Translations under genes and position numbers: made by a program
NCBI GenBank assembly: GCA_023398295.1
Contig: JAEWSL010000031.1
Location: 1-38,955 of the forward strand
DNA from: Elusimicrobiota bacterium
GTDB lineage: Bacteria; Elusimicrobiota; Elusimicrobia; Elusimicrobiales; Elusimicrobiaceae
DNA: 38,955 bases
Direction: 5' to 3'
Shown here: positions 8,440 through 18,100 of the stretch, piece by piece
How the letters are laid out: every line of letters starts with the position of its first letter
Position numbering within the stretch: position 1 is the stretch's first letter
Notes under the pieces: generated by a model
The model's input: the letters and a program-made list of their open reading frames with translations, nothing else
What the model was told of the DNA's origin: nothing
Database searches by the model: none

Positions 8440-9453
8440 ATGTCCGAGATTTTTCTTTATTTTTTTGCTTTTCTTGCCTCCTTCATAATAAGCGCGGCCG
8501 CCCAGCCTTTGGCGCGCAGATATCTGTTTTTCATCTTAAAGGACAGCCCGACGCAGCTTAAAAATCACGAGGGAACAGTGCCCTCCACCGGCGGGGCCGC
8601 GCTGGCGCTGGGCTTTTTTGCGGCTTTGCTCTTAGTGCGTTTTATGACAAATTTCCCAAGCGGCACGCTGCATAATCTGCGCGGCATATTCTTCGGCGGT
8701 ACGATAATATTTGCGCTGGGCGTAATTGACGATATAAAAAAGCCAAAGGGCTTAAACGCTTACGTAAAACTATTCTTCCAGATAATAGCCGCGCTTATAC
8801 TGATTAAATACGATATCTCAATAAAACTTTTCGGCGCGCCCTACGATTGTATCTTAAGCGTTTTGTGGATAGCGGGCCTCACAAACGCTTTTAACCTCAT
8901 TGATATTATGGACGGGCTGGCCGTAAGCCAGGCCGTTTTGGCTTCTTTGGCTTTTGCGCTTATATCTCTGCCGTCGGAATTTATTTACGTCAATTTTGCC
9001 GCCCTTGCCCTTTGCGGCGCGGCTTTGGGTTTCTGGCCTTACAATCACGCCAAAAAACTTAAAACTTTCCTGGGCGACGGGGGCAGCACCCTGCTCGGTT
9101 TTATTTTGGCGGCTTTGGCTTTGGGCGCGCAGTACAGCGCAAAAAACCCGTGGGCCGTTTTTGTGCCAATACTCATTTTAATTATCCCGATTTTTGACAC
9201 CTGCTTTGTAAGCGTAGCGCGCCTGGCAAAAGGCATATCGCCGCTGCGCGGCACTAACGACCATTTCCCCCTGCGCCTTATGCGCGCGGGTTTAAGCAAA
9301 AAAAACATTGTTCTTTTTGCCGCTTTGGCCGCGCTTTCCTACGACGCGCTTGCGTTTTGGATAACAAAGGCCGACGCCACGGTCGCTACAATAATTTATG
9401 CGGTGGTAATCGCCGATATAGCGGCTTTTGCAATTTTCCTGAGGAATAAATAA
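8440..9453 (+). CDS. Undecaprenyl-phosphate sugar-1-phosphate transferase (WecA/TagO type, MraY superfamily)
   Basis: A 337-residue polytopic membrane enzyme that would move a HexNAc-1-phosphate from UDP-sugar to undecaprenyl phosphate, the first step of a lipid-linked glycan. The cytoplasmic motifs are clear: GVIDDIKKPKGLNA (catalytic Asp pair) near residue 90, NLIDIMDGLA near 150, FLGDGGSTLLGF near 210, and GTNDHFPLRL (the His-Pro loop typical of WecA) near 270. It starts right after the divergent region and may be leaderless. The FAD oxidoreductase follows without any gap. WecA, TagO and related subtypes cannot be separated from motifs alone. Confidence 0.9.
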   Translation: MSEIFLYFFAFLASFIISAAAQPLARRYLFFILKDSPTQLKNHEGTVPSTGGAALALGFFAALLLVRFMTNFPSGTLHNLRGIFFGGTIIFALGVIDDIKKPKGLNAYVKLFFQIIAALILIKYDISIKLFGAPYDCILSVLWIAGLTNAFNLIDIMDGLAVSQAVLASLAFALISLPSEFIYVNFAALALCGAALGFWPYNHAKKLKTFLGDGGSTLLGFILAALALGAQYSAKNPWAVFVPILILIIPIFDTCFVSVARLAKGISPLRGTNDHFPLRLMRAGLSKKNIVLFAALAALSYDALAFWITKADATVATIIYAVVIADIAAFAIFLRNK

Positions 9454-10755
9454 ATGGACAGCGAAATAATTATAATAGGCGGCGGGTTAAGCGCGATGTC
9501 CTGCGCTTACCACCTTGAAAATAAGAAATTTAAGGACTATATTCTTTTTGAAAAAGAACCCCGCGCGGGCGGTCTTTGCACTTCTTATCAAAAAGAAGGC
9601 TTTACCTTTGACTTCAGCGGACACCTGCTGCATATAGCCACCAAAGACGGTCTTAAACTTGCAAAAAAGCTGCTGGGGCAAAACGCCGCTTTACTTAAAA
9701 GAGAAGCTTATGTTTACATCGGCGATGCGATTGTTCCCTACCCGTTCCAAAACAATCTTGCTTATCTCAAAGACGATATTATAAGCCAATGCGTAAGCGG
9801 CGTTTTGCAGGCCTTCAGGGAAGGCCTGGATCCGCAAAAGCAGCCTTCTTTTAAGAAATGGGCGCTTTGCGCTTACGGCGAAGGCATTTGCAAATATTTT
9901 ATGCTGCCCTATAACTCAAAACTATGGCAGTATGACTTAGATAAAATGGGGCATGGCTGGTGCGCGCAATTTATACCTAAAAACACCTTGGAAGATATTA
10001 TAAAAGGCGCGTATGTAAAACGCAAAAAAGATTTCGGATACAACGCCTCGTTCTTCTACCCGAAGGCGGGCGGCTGCAAAGCTTTGTGCGACGCCCTTCT
10101 TTCAAAAATAAAACCGCCCGTCTTAAACGCACAGGTAACGCAGATAAATCTTAAAGACAAAACTATAACCGCCGAGGGCAAAACCTATAAATATAAAAAA
10201 CTTGTAAGCACGGCCCCTCTTAAAACTTTGGGCGATATGATAAAAGGTCTGCCCTATGCCTTAAAACGCGATTTTAACACACTTAAACACAATAATGTTT
10301 ACGTCTTAAACATAGGCTTCCAGGGGCCGACAAAGGAAGGACACTGGTTTTACTTCCCCGAAGATAAATATCCCTTTTACCGCGTCGGCGCGCAAAGCGC
10401 GTTTGCGCAAAATATGACGCCGAAAAACTGCTCCAGCCTTTACGTGGAATTTGCTTTTGAGCAGGACGCAAAAAAACCCAATCTTAAAGAGCTGGAAGCG
10501 CGCGCCGTTTCTCTTTTGAGGACTTTAGGCTTTATCGGCAAAGAGGCAAAAATCTTAGTAAAAGACTGGATTTATATACCTTACGCCTATCCTATAGAAA
10601 ATGCGCGCTGCGAACGGGCGCGCGTAAATATAATTGACTGGCTGGCGCGACAAAATATATACTTAACAGGCAGATACGGCGCGTGGGAGTATTCTTTTAT
10701 GGAGCGTTCCCTCCTCGGCGGGAAGCAAACCGCCGAACTCCTGCTAAAAAGCTAA
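9454..10755 (+). CDS. FAD-dependent amine oxidase/protoporphyrinogen oxidase-like oxidoreductase
   Basis: A 433-residue flavoprotein. The N-terminal dinucleotide fold reads EIIIIGGGLSAMSCAYHL, followed by EKEPRAGGLCTSY and FTFDFSGHLLHI, the pattern of the NAD(P)-binding Rossmann/amine oxidase group that includes UDP-galactopyranose mutase-like enzymes. FYPKAGGCKALCDAL near 205 and the C-terminal YLTGRYGAWEYSFMERSLLGG are the typical FAD-closing segments. The ATG directly follows the transferase stop, and GAGGAA inside the preceding gene serves as its ribosome binding site, so translation is coupled. The context suggests modification of a lipid-linked or nucleotide sugar, which is inference. 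Confidence 0.85.
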   Translation: MDSEIIIIGGGLSAMSCAYHLENKKFKDYILFEKEPRAGGLCTSYQKEGFTFDFSGHLLHIATKDGLKLAKKLLGQNAALLKREAYVYIGDAIVPYPFQNNLAYLKDDIISQCVSGVLQAFREGLDPQKQPSFKKWALCAYGEGICKYFMLPYNSKLWQYDLDKMGHGWCAQFIPKNTLEDIIKGAYVKRKKDFGYNASFFYPKAGGCKALCDALLSKIKPPVLNAQVTQINLKDKTITAEGKTYKYKKLVSTAPLKTLGDMIKGLPYALKRDFNTLKHNNVYVLNIGFQGPTKEGHWFYFPEDKYPFYRVGAQSAFAQNMTPKNCSSLYVEFAFEQDAKKPNLKELEARAVSLLRTLGFIGKEAKILVKDWIYIPYAYPIENARCERARVNIIDWLARQNIYLTGRYGAWEYSFMERSLLGGKQTAELLLKS

Positions 10756-10793
10756 GTTCGCTAAATTTAATTAATTAAATGAAAGGTTACATT

Positions 10794-11924
10794 ATGAAAG
10801 TTCTCATTTACGGCGGAAGTTTTGACCCCGTGCATAAAGGCCACTGCAGCCTTCTTAAGGCGGCAACGGCGCAGCTGCAGCCCGATAAAATACATCTTTT
10901 TACGGCCTATTGTTCGCCTTATAAAGAAAAATCCGCTCGCCCCTTTGAGGTCCGCCGCGAAATGGCCAGGGCGGCCTTAAGCGGCATTTCGCCCAACATA
11001 ATTTTTGACGATTTTGAGCTTGAGCAGGCACGCGTCGTCTATACCTACGAAACGGTGGAAAGAGTAAAAAAACTTTATCCTAACGCGCAAATTTATCTTC
11101 TTGTCGGTGCCGACTGCCTAAACTCAATAGAAAATTGGAAAAACAGCCCCTATATCTTTGAAAACTGCACCGTAATCGCCGGCAAGCGCAAAGGTTTTTG
11201 CACAGAGAAAAAAAACTTCCCCTATATTATGATGGAGGGCAACTTCCCGCTGATGTCTTCAACGACGCTGCGGCTGGCCATACTTTCAAACGGCATAGTC
11301 CCAAACGATTTGCCGCGCTGCGCCGCAGACACAATTGAAAAAAACTGCATGTACGGGCTGCATCTGCACAAATGGCTCTCGCAGAACTTAAAGCCAAACC
11401 GCTATCTGCACGTAAAACTGGTGGCGCAGGCCGCCACCGAACTTGCCAAATTTTACAACGCCGACAGGGAAAAGGCCGCGCTTGCCGCCATTTTGCACGA
11501 CTGCGCAAAGTGCATGACAAACGGCGAGCTTATCAAATATTGCTTTGAGCATAAACTTGCCGTGGAAGATTTTGACGATATTTGCAAATACTCTCCCTCG
11601 CTTCTGCACGCGGAAGTTTCCGCCGATATGGCGGAACATAACTTCGGCGTAAAAGACGCCGACGTCCTAAACGCCATCAAAAACCACACGCTGGGCAGGC
11701 TGGATATGTCGCTGCTGGAAAAGATACTTTTTATCGCCGATATGGCAAGCAAAGACAGGGCCAGAAAAGACGCAAAAAAAGTTTTCGCCTGCGCGCTGCA
11801 ATCCCTTGAGGCGGGCATGAGGGCCGCTATGTCCGTCAAACTTGCCTTTACGGTTGAAACGCAGAAATGGCTTGCACCGCGCGGCATAAAACTATGGAAC
11901 AAAACAATCTCCGCAGACAATTAG
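10794..11924 (+). CDS. nadD: Nicotinate-nucleotide adenylyltransferase fused to YqeK-type HD hydrolase
   Basis: Two enzymes in one 376-residue chain. Residues 1-~185 are NadD (NAD synthesis, NaMN to NaAD), with YGGSFDPVHKGH at the start and SSTTLR near 160. Residues ~195-370 are a YqeK-type HD domain (predicted symmetrical Ap4A hydrolase), with the metal motif AAILHDCAKCM near 235, HAEVSADMAEH and KILFIADMASKDR. In many bacteria nadD and yqeK are separate neighbours; fusions are known, for example in mollicutes. The start at 10794 is preferred to the in-frame ATG 15 bp upstream because GAAAGG sits 7 nt before it. The gene overlaps the next one by 31 bp. Confidence 0.93.
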   Translation: MKVLIYGGSFDPVHKGHCSLLKAATAQLQPDKIHLFTAYCSPYKEKSARPFEVRREMARAALSGISPNIIFDDFELEQARVVYTYETVERVKKLYPNAQIYLLVGADCLNSIENWKNSPYIFENCTVIAGKRKGFCTEKKNFPYIMMEGNFPLMSSTTLRLAILSNGIVPNDLPRCAADTIEKNCMYGLHLHKWLSQNLKPNRYLHVKLVAQAATELAKFYNADREKAALAAILHDCAKCMTNGELIKYCFEHKLAVEDFDDICKYSPSLLHAEVSADMAEHNFGVKDADVLNAIKNHTLGRLDMSLLEKILFIADMASKDRARKDAKKVFACALQSLEAGMRAAMSVKLAFTVETQKWLAPRGIKLWNKTISADN

Positions 11925-12874
11925 GCCAAAGACTTGCCGTTTATCTTGCGCTTGCCGTCCTTATTTACGGCGCGCTGGCCTGTTTTTTTGCCGCGCCCAA
12001 CGCAAAAACTGTTTATGAAAGGCAAAATATACCCGTTAATATCTTAGTTTTGACCGATAAGCCTATGTTTATTTCCTACAACCCCAAAACTAAAAAAGCT
12101 TTGCTGATAAATATAGATAATCCCCCCGAAAACCCGACTATACAAAAAATCGCGGAACAAATAAAAATACCGCTCGGCGCCCAGGAGCCGCTCGTAATTG
12201 CCCCTTTAACTTCGCGCAGAGAACTATTTTGGGATAATTTTAAGGAAAATTTAGCTCTCTGGCGCAAAAAACCGCAGCTTGTTTTTGTCTATCTATACGA
12301 TTACGCTTCCTTAAAATACAAACGCAGAACCAATATCAGTTTTTCCGATTTTACCGCCCTGAGCATAGATTTAGCCTCGTTAAGCGCGGCCGACTTTTCC
12401 GTAATAACCCGCGAACCGCCCCCCAAAATCAAACCCCCCAAAAACCGCAAAAGCAATAAAAAAGAGGCCGCGCAAAAAATAAAAGAAAACAAAAAAAACG
12501 CGGCCCTTAGGGAAAGCGCGGCGGCAAAAGGGCAAAACCGTCCTTTGGTGGTTGAAATATTAAACGCCACAGGAGAAAGCGGCCTTGCCGCGCAGGTTAC
12601 CAGATATATCCGCGCCCTTGCAAACGAAGGGGAACTTAACGCCGACGTAATAAATTACGCCTCCTACCCTTCCTCACAGGAAAAGACGGAAATTATTGAC
12701 CTAAACGACAGACTTGAAGACGTAAAACAGTTAAGCCTTAGCCTGGGCCTGGGGGATAAAGAAATTTTCCTGCGCAAAGACGCAAACGCAATAAGCGACT
12801 GTAAAATTATTCTGGGCAAAGACTTCCGCTTAACGCAGCAAATGAAAAATATGGACAGTTTATCCCCTAAATGA
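11894..12874 (+). CDS. Membrane-anchored LytR_C-domain protein
   Basis: A 326-residue protein with a short basic cytoplasmic start (MEQNNLRRQLGQR), one membrane helix, an extracytoplasmic region of ~150 residues without recognisable motifs, a Lys/Pro/Ala-rich linker (~170-215) and a C-terminal LytR_C domain beginning VEILNATGESGLAAQVTRYI. This tail is the cell-envelope-attenuator-associated module seen in LytR-CpsA-Psr proteins, but the LCP catalytic domain is not evident. The place between nadD-yqeK and rsfS matches the widespread nadD-yqeK-lytR-rsfS order. The start at 11894 is favoured because the upstream codons only re-read the preceding gene; an ATG at 11867 is possible. Confidence 0.8.
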   Translation: MEQNNLRRQLGQRLAVYLALAVLIYGALACFFAAPNAKTVYERQNIPVNILVLTDKPMFISYNPKTKKALLINIDNPPENPTIQKIAEQIKIPLGAQEPLVIAPLTSRRELFWDNFKENLALWRKKPQLVFVYLYDYASLKYKRRTNISFSDFTALSIDLASLSAADFSVITREPPPKIKPPKNRKSNKKEAAQKIKENKKNAALRESAAAKGQNRPLVVEILNATGESGLAAQVTRYIRALANEGELNADVINYASYPSSQEKTEIIDLNDRLEDVKQLSLSLGLGDKEIFLRKDANAISDCKIILGKDFRLTQQMKNMDSLSPK

Positions 12875-12884
12875 TAAACTTTTA
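12857..12884 (+). terminator. Weak terminator-like hairpin
   Basis: AGTTTATC and GATAAACT form a perfect 8-bp stem around an 8-nt loop, followed by TTTTATA. It overlaps the stop codon of the LytR_C gene. The A/T-rich stem and short U-tract suggest partial termination or mRNA end protection at most. Confidence 0.4.
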
Positions 12885-12894
12885 TATAATAGAT

Positions 12895-12900
12895 ATTAAA
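12895..12900 (+). promoter_or_regulatory. Possible -10 element for rsfS-argS
   Basis: A perfect TATAAT lies 25 nt before the rsfS ATG and just after the hairpin at 12857-12884. No convincing -35 hexamer is present at the right distance, so this is only suggestive of a separate start for rsfS-argS. Confidence 0.35.
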
Positions 12901-12925
12901 AGGACTCAATAGAGAGGCTCCAATT

Positions 12926-13489
12926 ATGAAAGACATTAAGAAAACAGTTCTGAAAGCGGCTCAAATTTTAGATGATAAAAAAGCGCAGGATATCGCGGTT
13001 TTTGACCTTAGGGGCAAATCCTCCCTCTGCGACTACATAGTGCTGGCCACCGCCGCCGCAGCCCCGCATCTTGAAGCCCTGGAAAGCGAAGTTTCAACTA
13101 AACTTAAAGAAGACGGCGTTTATAAAATCAACCGCGAAGGCGGCGCTTCGCCCTACTGGCGCGTAAGCGATTACGGCGCGTTCCTGCTTCATATAATGAC
13201 GGAGCCCGCCCGCAAGTTCTACGCTTTGGACAAACTTTTCAGTTTTGCAAAAGTTTTGACGACAAATAAAGAAGAAACCAAAAATCCCGCGCCCAAAAAA
13301 GCAAAAACCGTAAAAAAATCCTCAATTAAAAAAAGCGGGAAGCCTTCTAAAAAAACTGCAGCAAAAGCCTCCGCAAAAACGGTTAAAAAACCCGCGGCAA
13401 AAAAAGCAAAGGCGGCAAAAGGCGCAAAAAAGATTTTGAAAACTAAAACAAATACGAAGAAAACGCTGAAAAAGAAAGGTAAAAAATAA
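12926..13489 (+). CDS. rsfS: Ribosome silencing factor RsfS (Iojap/DUF143) with long lysine-rich C-terminal tail
   Basis: RsfS binds ribosomal protein uL14 and blocks subunit joining when nutrients are scarce. Residues 1-~112 carry the whole family core: ILDDKKAQDIAVFDLRGKSS, CDYIVLATAAAAPHLEAL, INREGGASPYWRVSDYGAFL and HIMTEPARKFYALDKLF. The family is normally ~105-130 aa. This protein has 187, because a ~70-residue Lys/Ala/Thr/Pro tail follows, rich in KKT, AKK and KPAAKK repeats like a histone H1 tail. AGAGAGG precedes the ATG. argS starts directly after the stop codon, so the tail is not the result of a lost stop. PPDK and the protein at 24408 have similar tails. Confidence 0.93.
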   Translation: MKDIKKTVLKAAQILDDKKAQDIAVFDLRGKSSLCDYIVLATAAAAPHLEALESEVSTKLKEDGVYKINREGGASPYWRVSDYGAFLLHIMTEPARKFYALDKLFSFAKVLTTNKEETKNPAPKKAKTVKKSSIKKSGKPSKKTAAKASAKTVKKPAAKKAKAAKGAKKILKTKTNTKKTLKKKGKK

Positions 13490-15088
13490 ATGCTTAGCAA
13501 ACTAAAACAAAAACTGGAAGAAAGACTTTTCAAGGATAAATATTTTGTTGAGTTTGAGGATTTGCCTCATCTTGAGTTTACCCCCCCGCCCGCTCATATT
13601 GACGCGGATATTTCCCTGGCGTGGGCCATGGGCGCGGCAAAAAAAATAAAGAAAAACCCTTTGGATATAGCAAAAAAAGCCACAAAGGCAATTGAAAGCT
13701 TAGAGGAAGTGGCAACCTGCTCTTTAACCGCGCCCGGGTTTCTTAACATAAAACTTACCGACGCTTTTTTGGTGGAGGCCGCCCGCGACAGACGTCTTAA
13801 AAACCGCGACGCAGTTGCAAATGCGCCCGAGAGAAAAATACTTATAGAATTTGTTTCGGCAAACCCCACAGGCCCTTTGCACGTAGCAAGCGGGCGCGGG
13901 GCCAGTTTGGGCGACAGTCTTGTTAAGATACACCGCGCGCTGGGCGTAACCTGCGACGCGGAATATTATATAAACGATGCGGGCAACCAGGCCGAACTTT
14001 TGGGCATATCCCTCCAAGCGCGCGCCGAAGGCAAAGAGCCGCCCGAAAACGGCTATCACGGCCAGTATCTTGCGGACCTTGCCAAGCAAATACCCGCCGG
14101 CATGCCAAAAGAAGATTACGGACGCTTTGCCATGGAAGAACTTATAAAAACCCATCAGGAAGATATGAAAGACTTCCGAGTGGAATTTACGCGCTGGTTC
14201 AGAGAGAGCGAACTGCATAATCAGGACGCTCCTATGCAAACTTTAGCCTTTCTTAAAAAAACAAACAGCGTCTACGAAAAAGACGGGGCCGTTTGGTTTG
14301 GCACAAGCGAAGATAGGGACGATAAGGACCGCGTGCTTGTCCGCACAGACGGAAGGCCCACCTACTTTTTGGCCGATATCGCCTATCACAAAAATAAATT
14401 TGACAGGGGATACGCCAGACTTATTGACATCTGGGGCGCGGACCATCACGGATATGTCCCGCGCATGCAGGCCGCCATAAAAGCGCTTGGACATGACGAA
14501 GATAAAGATTTCACGGCTATTATCCATCAGCTTGTGCATTTAATTGAAAACGGCGAGAAAGTAAAAATGTCAAAACGCGCGGGCACTTTTATAACCCTGC
14601 GCGACCTCATGAAAGACGTCGGCACAGACGCCTGCCGCTTCTTCTTTGCAAGCAGGACGCCTAACGCGCATCTTAATTTTGACCTCAATCTTGCAAAAAA
14701 GCGCACTAATGAAAATCCCGTCTTCTACGTGCAGTACGTGCACGCGCGCATAGCTTCAATTTTTAACTCCGCGCAGGAGAAAAACTTAACGGCCGATAAC
14801 ATAACTTCCCCGTTAAATTTAGCCCCGCAGGAAAGGGCGCTCTTAAGCAAAATGCTTTGGTTTAAGACCGTGCTTTTGACCTGCGCAAAAGATTTAAGCC
14901 CTCACCATCTCACGTCTTATTTGACGGAACTGGCGGGGTTGTTCCATTCTTTCTACGACTCTTGCAGAGTCTTGGACGAAAATAACGGGCAGTTAACCAA
15001 ATCGCGTTTGTTTACCTGCCTGCTGGCGCAGCAGAGGATTCAAAAAGGCTTGGAGCTTATCGGGGTAACCGCCCCGCAAAAAATGTAG
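13490..15088 (+). CDS. argS: Arginyl-tRNA synthetase
   Basis: Charges tRNA-Arg; class I synthetase. The 532 residues contain an N-terminal Add1-like domain, the catalytic NPTGPLHVASGRGASLGDSL near 123-142, ADIAYHKNKFDRG and DIWGADHHGYVPRMQAA near 305-330, KVKMSKRAG (KMSKS-type loop) near 357, and the DALR anticodon-binding domain at the end (FYVQYVHARIASI onward). The HIGH-type motif reads HVAS rather than HVGH, so its second His is replaced by Ser. The gene follows rsfS with no gap and no strong ribosome binding site of its own. tRNA-Arg(GCG) lies in the same window at 25313. Confidence 0.95.
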   Translation: MLSKLKQKLEERLFKDKYFVEFEDLPHLEFTPPPAHIDADISLAWAMGAAKKIKKNPLDIAKKATKAIESLEEVATCSLTAPGFLNIKLTDAFLVEAARDRRLKNRDAVANAPERKILIEFVSANPTGPLHVASGRGASLGDSLVKIHRALGVTCDAEYYINDAGNQAELLGISLQARAEGKEPPENGYHGQYLADLAKQIPAGMPKEDYGRFAMEELIKTHQEDMKDFRVEFTRWFRESELHNQDAPMQTLAFLKKTNSVYEKDGAVWFGTSEDRDDKDRVLVRTDGRPTYFLADIAYHKNKFDRGYARLIDIWGADHHGYVPRMQAAIKALGHDEDKDFTAIIHQLVHLIENGEKVKMSKRAGTFITLRDLMKDVGTDACRFFFASRTPNAHLNFDLNLAKKRTNENPVFYVQYVHARIASIFNSAQEKNLTADNITSPLNLAPQERALLSKMLWFKTVLLTCAKDLSPHHLTSYLTELAGLFHSFYDSCRVLDENNGQLTKSRLFTCLLAQQRIQKGLELIGVTAPQKM

Positions 15089-15137
15089 CGGATAAAATTC
15101 CGCCGCAAAAAAATATCTCAAAGAAGGGGTGCAGCTT

Positions 15138-18100
15138 ATGAGAAAATACATTTGTACATTGCTTATATGTCTTACCTCCGTTGTTATAAACGGACAAATA
15201 ATAAAAAGAGGCGACGATTTTTTTAACCGCGGCCTCTATAAGCAGGCCATAGAAGAGTATTCCGCCTTCATCAAAGACCGCAACGAAGATAATTCCTGCG
15301 CGGCCGCGCTTAAAACCGCTTTGGCCTACAGCTATCTCCATAAATACGACAGCGCGCTTAAAACCGTCTACAACTATGTACCCAAAGGAGATCTCTGCAA
15401 AACCAAATATTTAATCGTTAAAGAAAGACTGCTTAAAGAAAGTTCTTTATACTCCCAAAACACAAACGATATAATAGAGAGTGAAACCGATCCCTCCAAA
15501 TTTACCCTTAAGCAAAAATTAACCGAACGTAAAAATACCGCCAAAGAACTTTGGGAAATGCGCTCTTACCTCGCCAAGGCCCAGACGAAATATAATAAAG
15601 ATTATCTTGAGGGCTCTTTTACAACCTCCACCAACTTCCTTGTCCCTACGCTCTACGATTATATGGTGCCTATATGGCTGGACCTTAACACTCAGCCTCA
15701 GGAAGAAATTTTGGAGGAAAGTTATAAAATAGGCGGTTCCGATCGAAGCGCCGCCTCTGAACTTTGGCATATAGAAAGAATCCTTATGATACGCGATGTC
15801 CCTGACGAAGATATGGCCCAGGCTTTGGCTTATGTAAGCGGCAGCGCAAATTCCTACAGCAAATACCCGCAAATTACGCCTTACATGTTCAGGGCGGGAG
15901 AAGTGCTTGCAAAAGCAAGAGCGGCTTCCAAAAGCGCCTATTTTTATAATCAGGCCGAAAAGTACCAGAACGCCGTTGACCAGGCCGATTACTGCCTGCA
16001 GCTGCCGCTTAATTTTGTATCCGAAGAGTGCGGGAATATAAGAAAAAGCATCGTGGAAAACAAAGCCCTCGCCTTAACAGCGCCCGTGCCTTTTAACCTG
16101 CCCGTCGGCAAAAGCACGGACTTTAGAATTACCACCAAAAACATGAGCAAAGTTTATATGCACATTTACCCGCTTACGCCCGACGATTTTGCAACGGGAA
16201 CCGGCGGCAGACCTTCCCCAAAATCCGCCAAAAAGAAAGGCGGCAAAGCCACAGATTTAGAACCGCAGAACTGGATGCAGGAAGTCCCCTGGCAGAAGAG
16301 GCAGGAAATATTAAAAACCGTCCCCGCCAGAACTTTAGGGCTTGCAATTCAAACCTCAATTAAATACGAGCCTGTCGTAAGCGAAATTTCTTTGCTCTTC
16401 GCCGACAAGGGCTTATACGCTATAGTTTTGAGCGAAAACAGAAAACCTAGCCAGGACGATTTAATGTTCTTTGTCAACTTTACCGAGCTTGCCCTATACG
16501 CCACCGCTTTTAATACCACGCCGGATTTGAAAACCATGCCGTATCAAAACAGCTATTTTAACGTCTACGCGCTGGATCCTCAAAGAGGAACCCTCATAGA
16601 AAACGCCGACATAATAGCCAATGCCCGCAAATATATAACGGGGGAAGGCGGCTCCGTCAAAATCCCAGTGGAAGGGAAATGGCAAAGCTTAAGCATGCTC
16701 GGTTATATAAGCAACAGTTTTTCAATACTCCCAAATATTAATTTTGCCGTAAGCCTGCCCGAAAAATATGACCTGGCCATAAATACCGACAGAGCCGTCT
16801 ACATGCCCGGACAAAAGATAAACGCGGCGGTGAACGTCATTGAGTATAAAGCGTCCAATTATTTTGCTTACGACGGGTTAGCCGGCAAAGATAAGCTGAC
16901 GGTTACTCTTTCCGACGCAAACAACAAAGACCTCGCGCAGAAAACCGTGTCCCTTAACGATATCGGCGCAGGAGAAGCGTCCTTTACAATACCAAAAAGT
17001 TCTATGCTGGGCACTTTTACTCTGAAAGCAAAAATAGGCGATGTTACTAAATGGCAAAATATTCTTGTTGAAGAGTATAAAGAACCCGAGTTTGAAATTA
17101 CCCTTGAAGATAACCAGGGCATTTCTTTATATGACACGCCTCTGACGGTTAAAGGGAATGCCTCTTATTATCAGGGAATGCCTCTCAGTAAAACCAAGGT
17201 AACTTACGTGATAACAAAAGAATATTTCCGCCCGCTGTTTTGCTGGTGGTATCCGCCTATACCTCCGGACAGAGATGAACGCATAAATTCCTCCACCGTA
17301 ACTGACGAAAACGGCAATTTCTCCATCACGTTTACGCCTAGAGATACCACCAAAATCACCGAAACCCTCCGCGGTATGCCGGCAAAATACAGGGTGGAAG
17401 CGTTTATAACTGATAAAGGCGGCAGGACGCTTAGCGCTTCAAAACTTTACGGAGCAAGCGGGCAGGAAAGATTCTTTGTAATTAAGTCCGACAGGGGCTT
17501 CTTCCGCCAGAACACGCCTGCAACGGTAACAGCCACAATGGTTAATGCCGACGGCAAACAGCTTGAGGGCCGCGCCGAGGTGGTAATACAAAGAGCAGTC
17601 CCCAAAAAAGACGATGTTTTTGACCTCTCCGATATTAATAATTTTGAAGAAGGCATAGTGCTTGAAACTTCCATTGCCCAATTTGATAAAGAGGGCCCGA
17701 CGCCTATTGACATGCCCCTTCTGCCGGAGGGCTTTTACGTGCTCAAGGTAATAGCGCAGGATTCTTACGGCGTTGATAACGAGGGAAAGATGTTATTTAT
17801 CGTAGTAAACCCCAAAACGCCCAGTTTGACTTTGCCCGCCGTGGCTATACCCGAAAATAAAGTTTACTACCCAGGCCAAACAGCCACTTTCTTAATAGGC
17901 GCGGCAAACAACAATTCTCCCAAATACATAGAAATCTACAAGGACCAATTCTTTGTCAGTAAAGACGAAGTTAAAACTAACGGCCTTGCGCTTTACAGCT
18001 TCCCCATAAAAGAAATTTACAGGGGATCTCTGGCCTTAAACTGGTTCTCCGTTACCGATTACAAGCCCTACAGCGGTTCGGCCTCCGTTGACGTGCCTTA

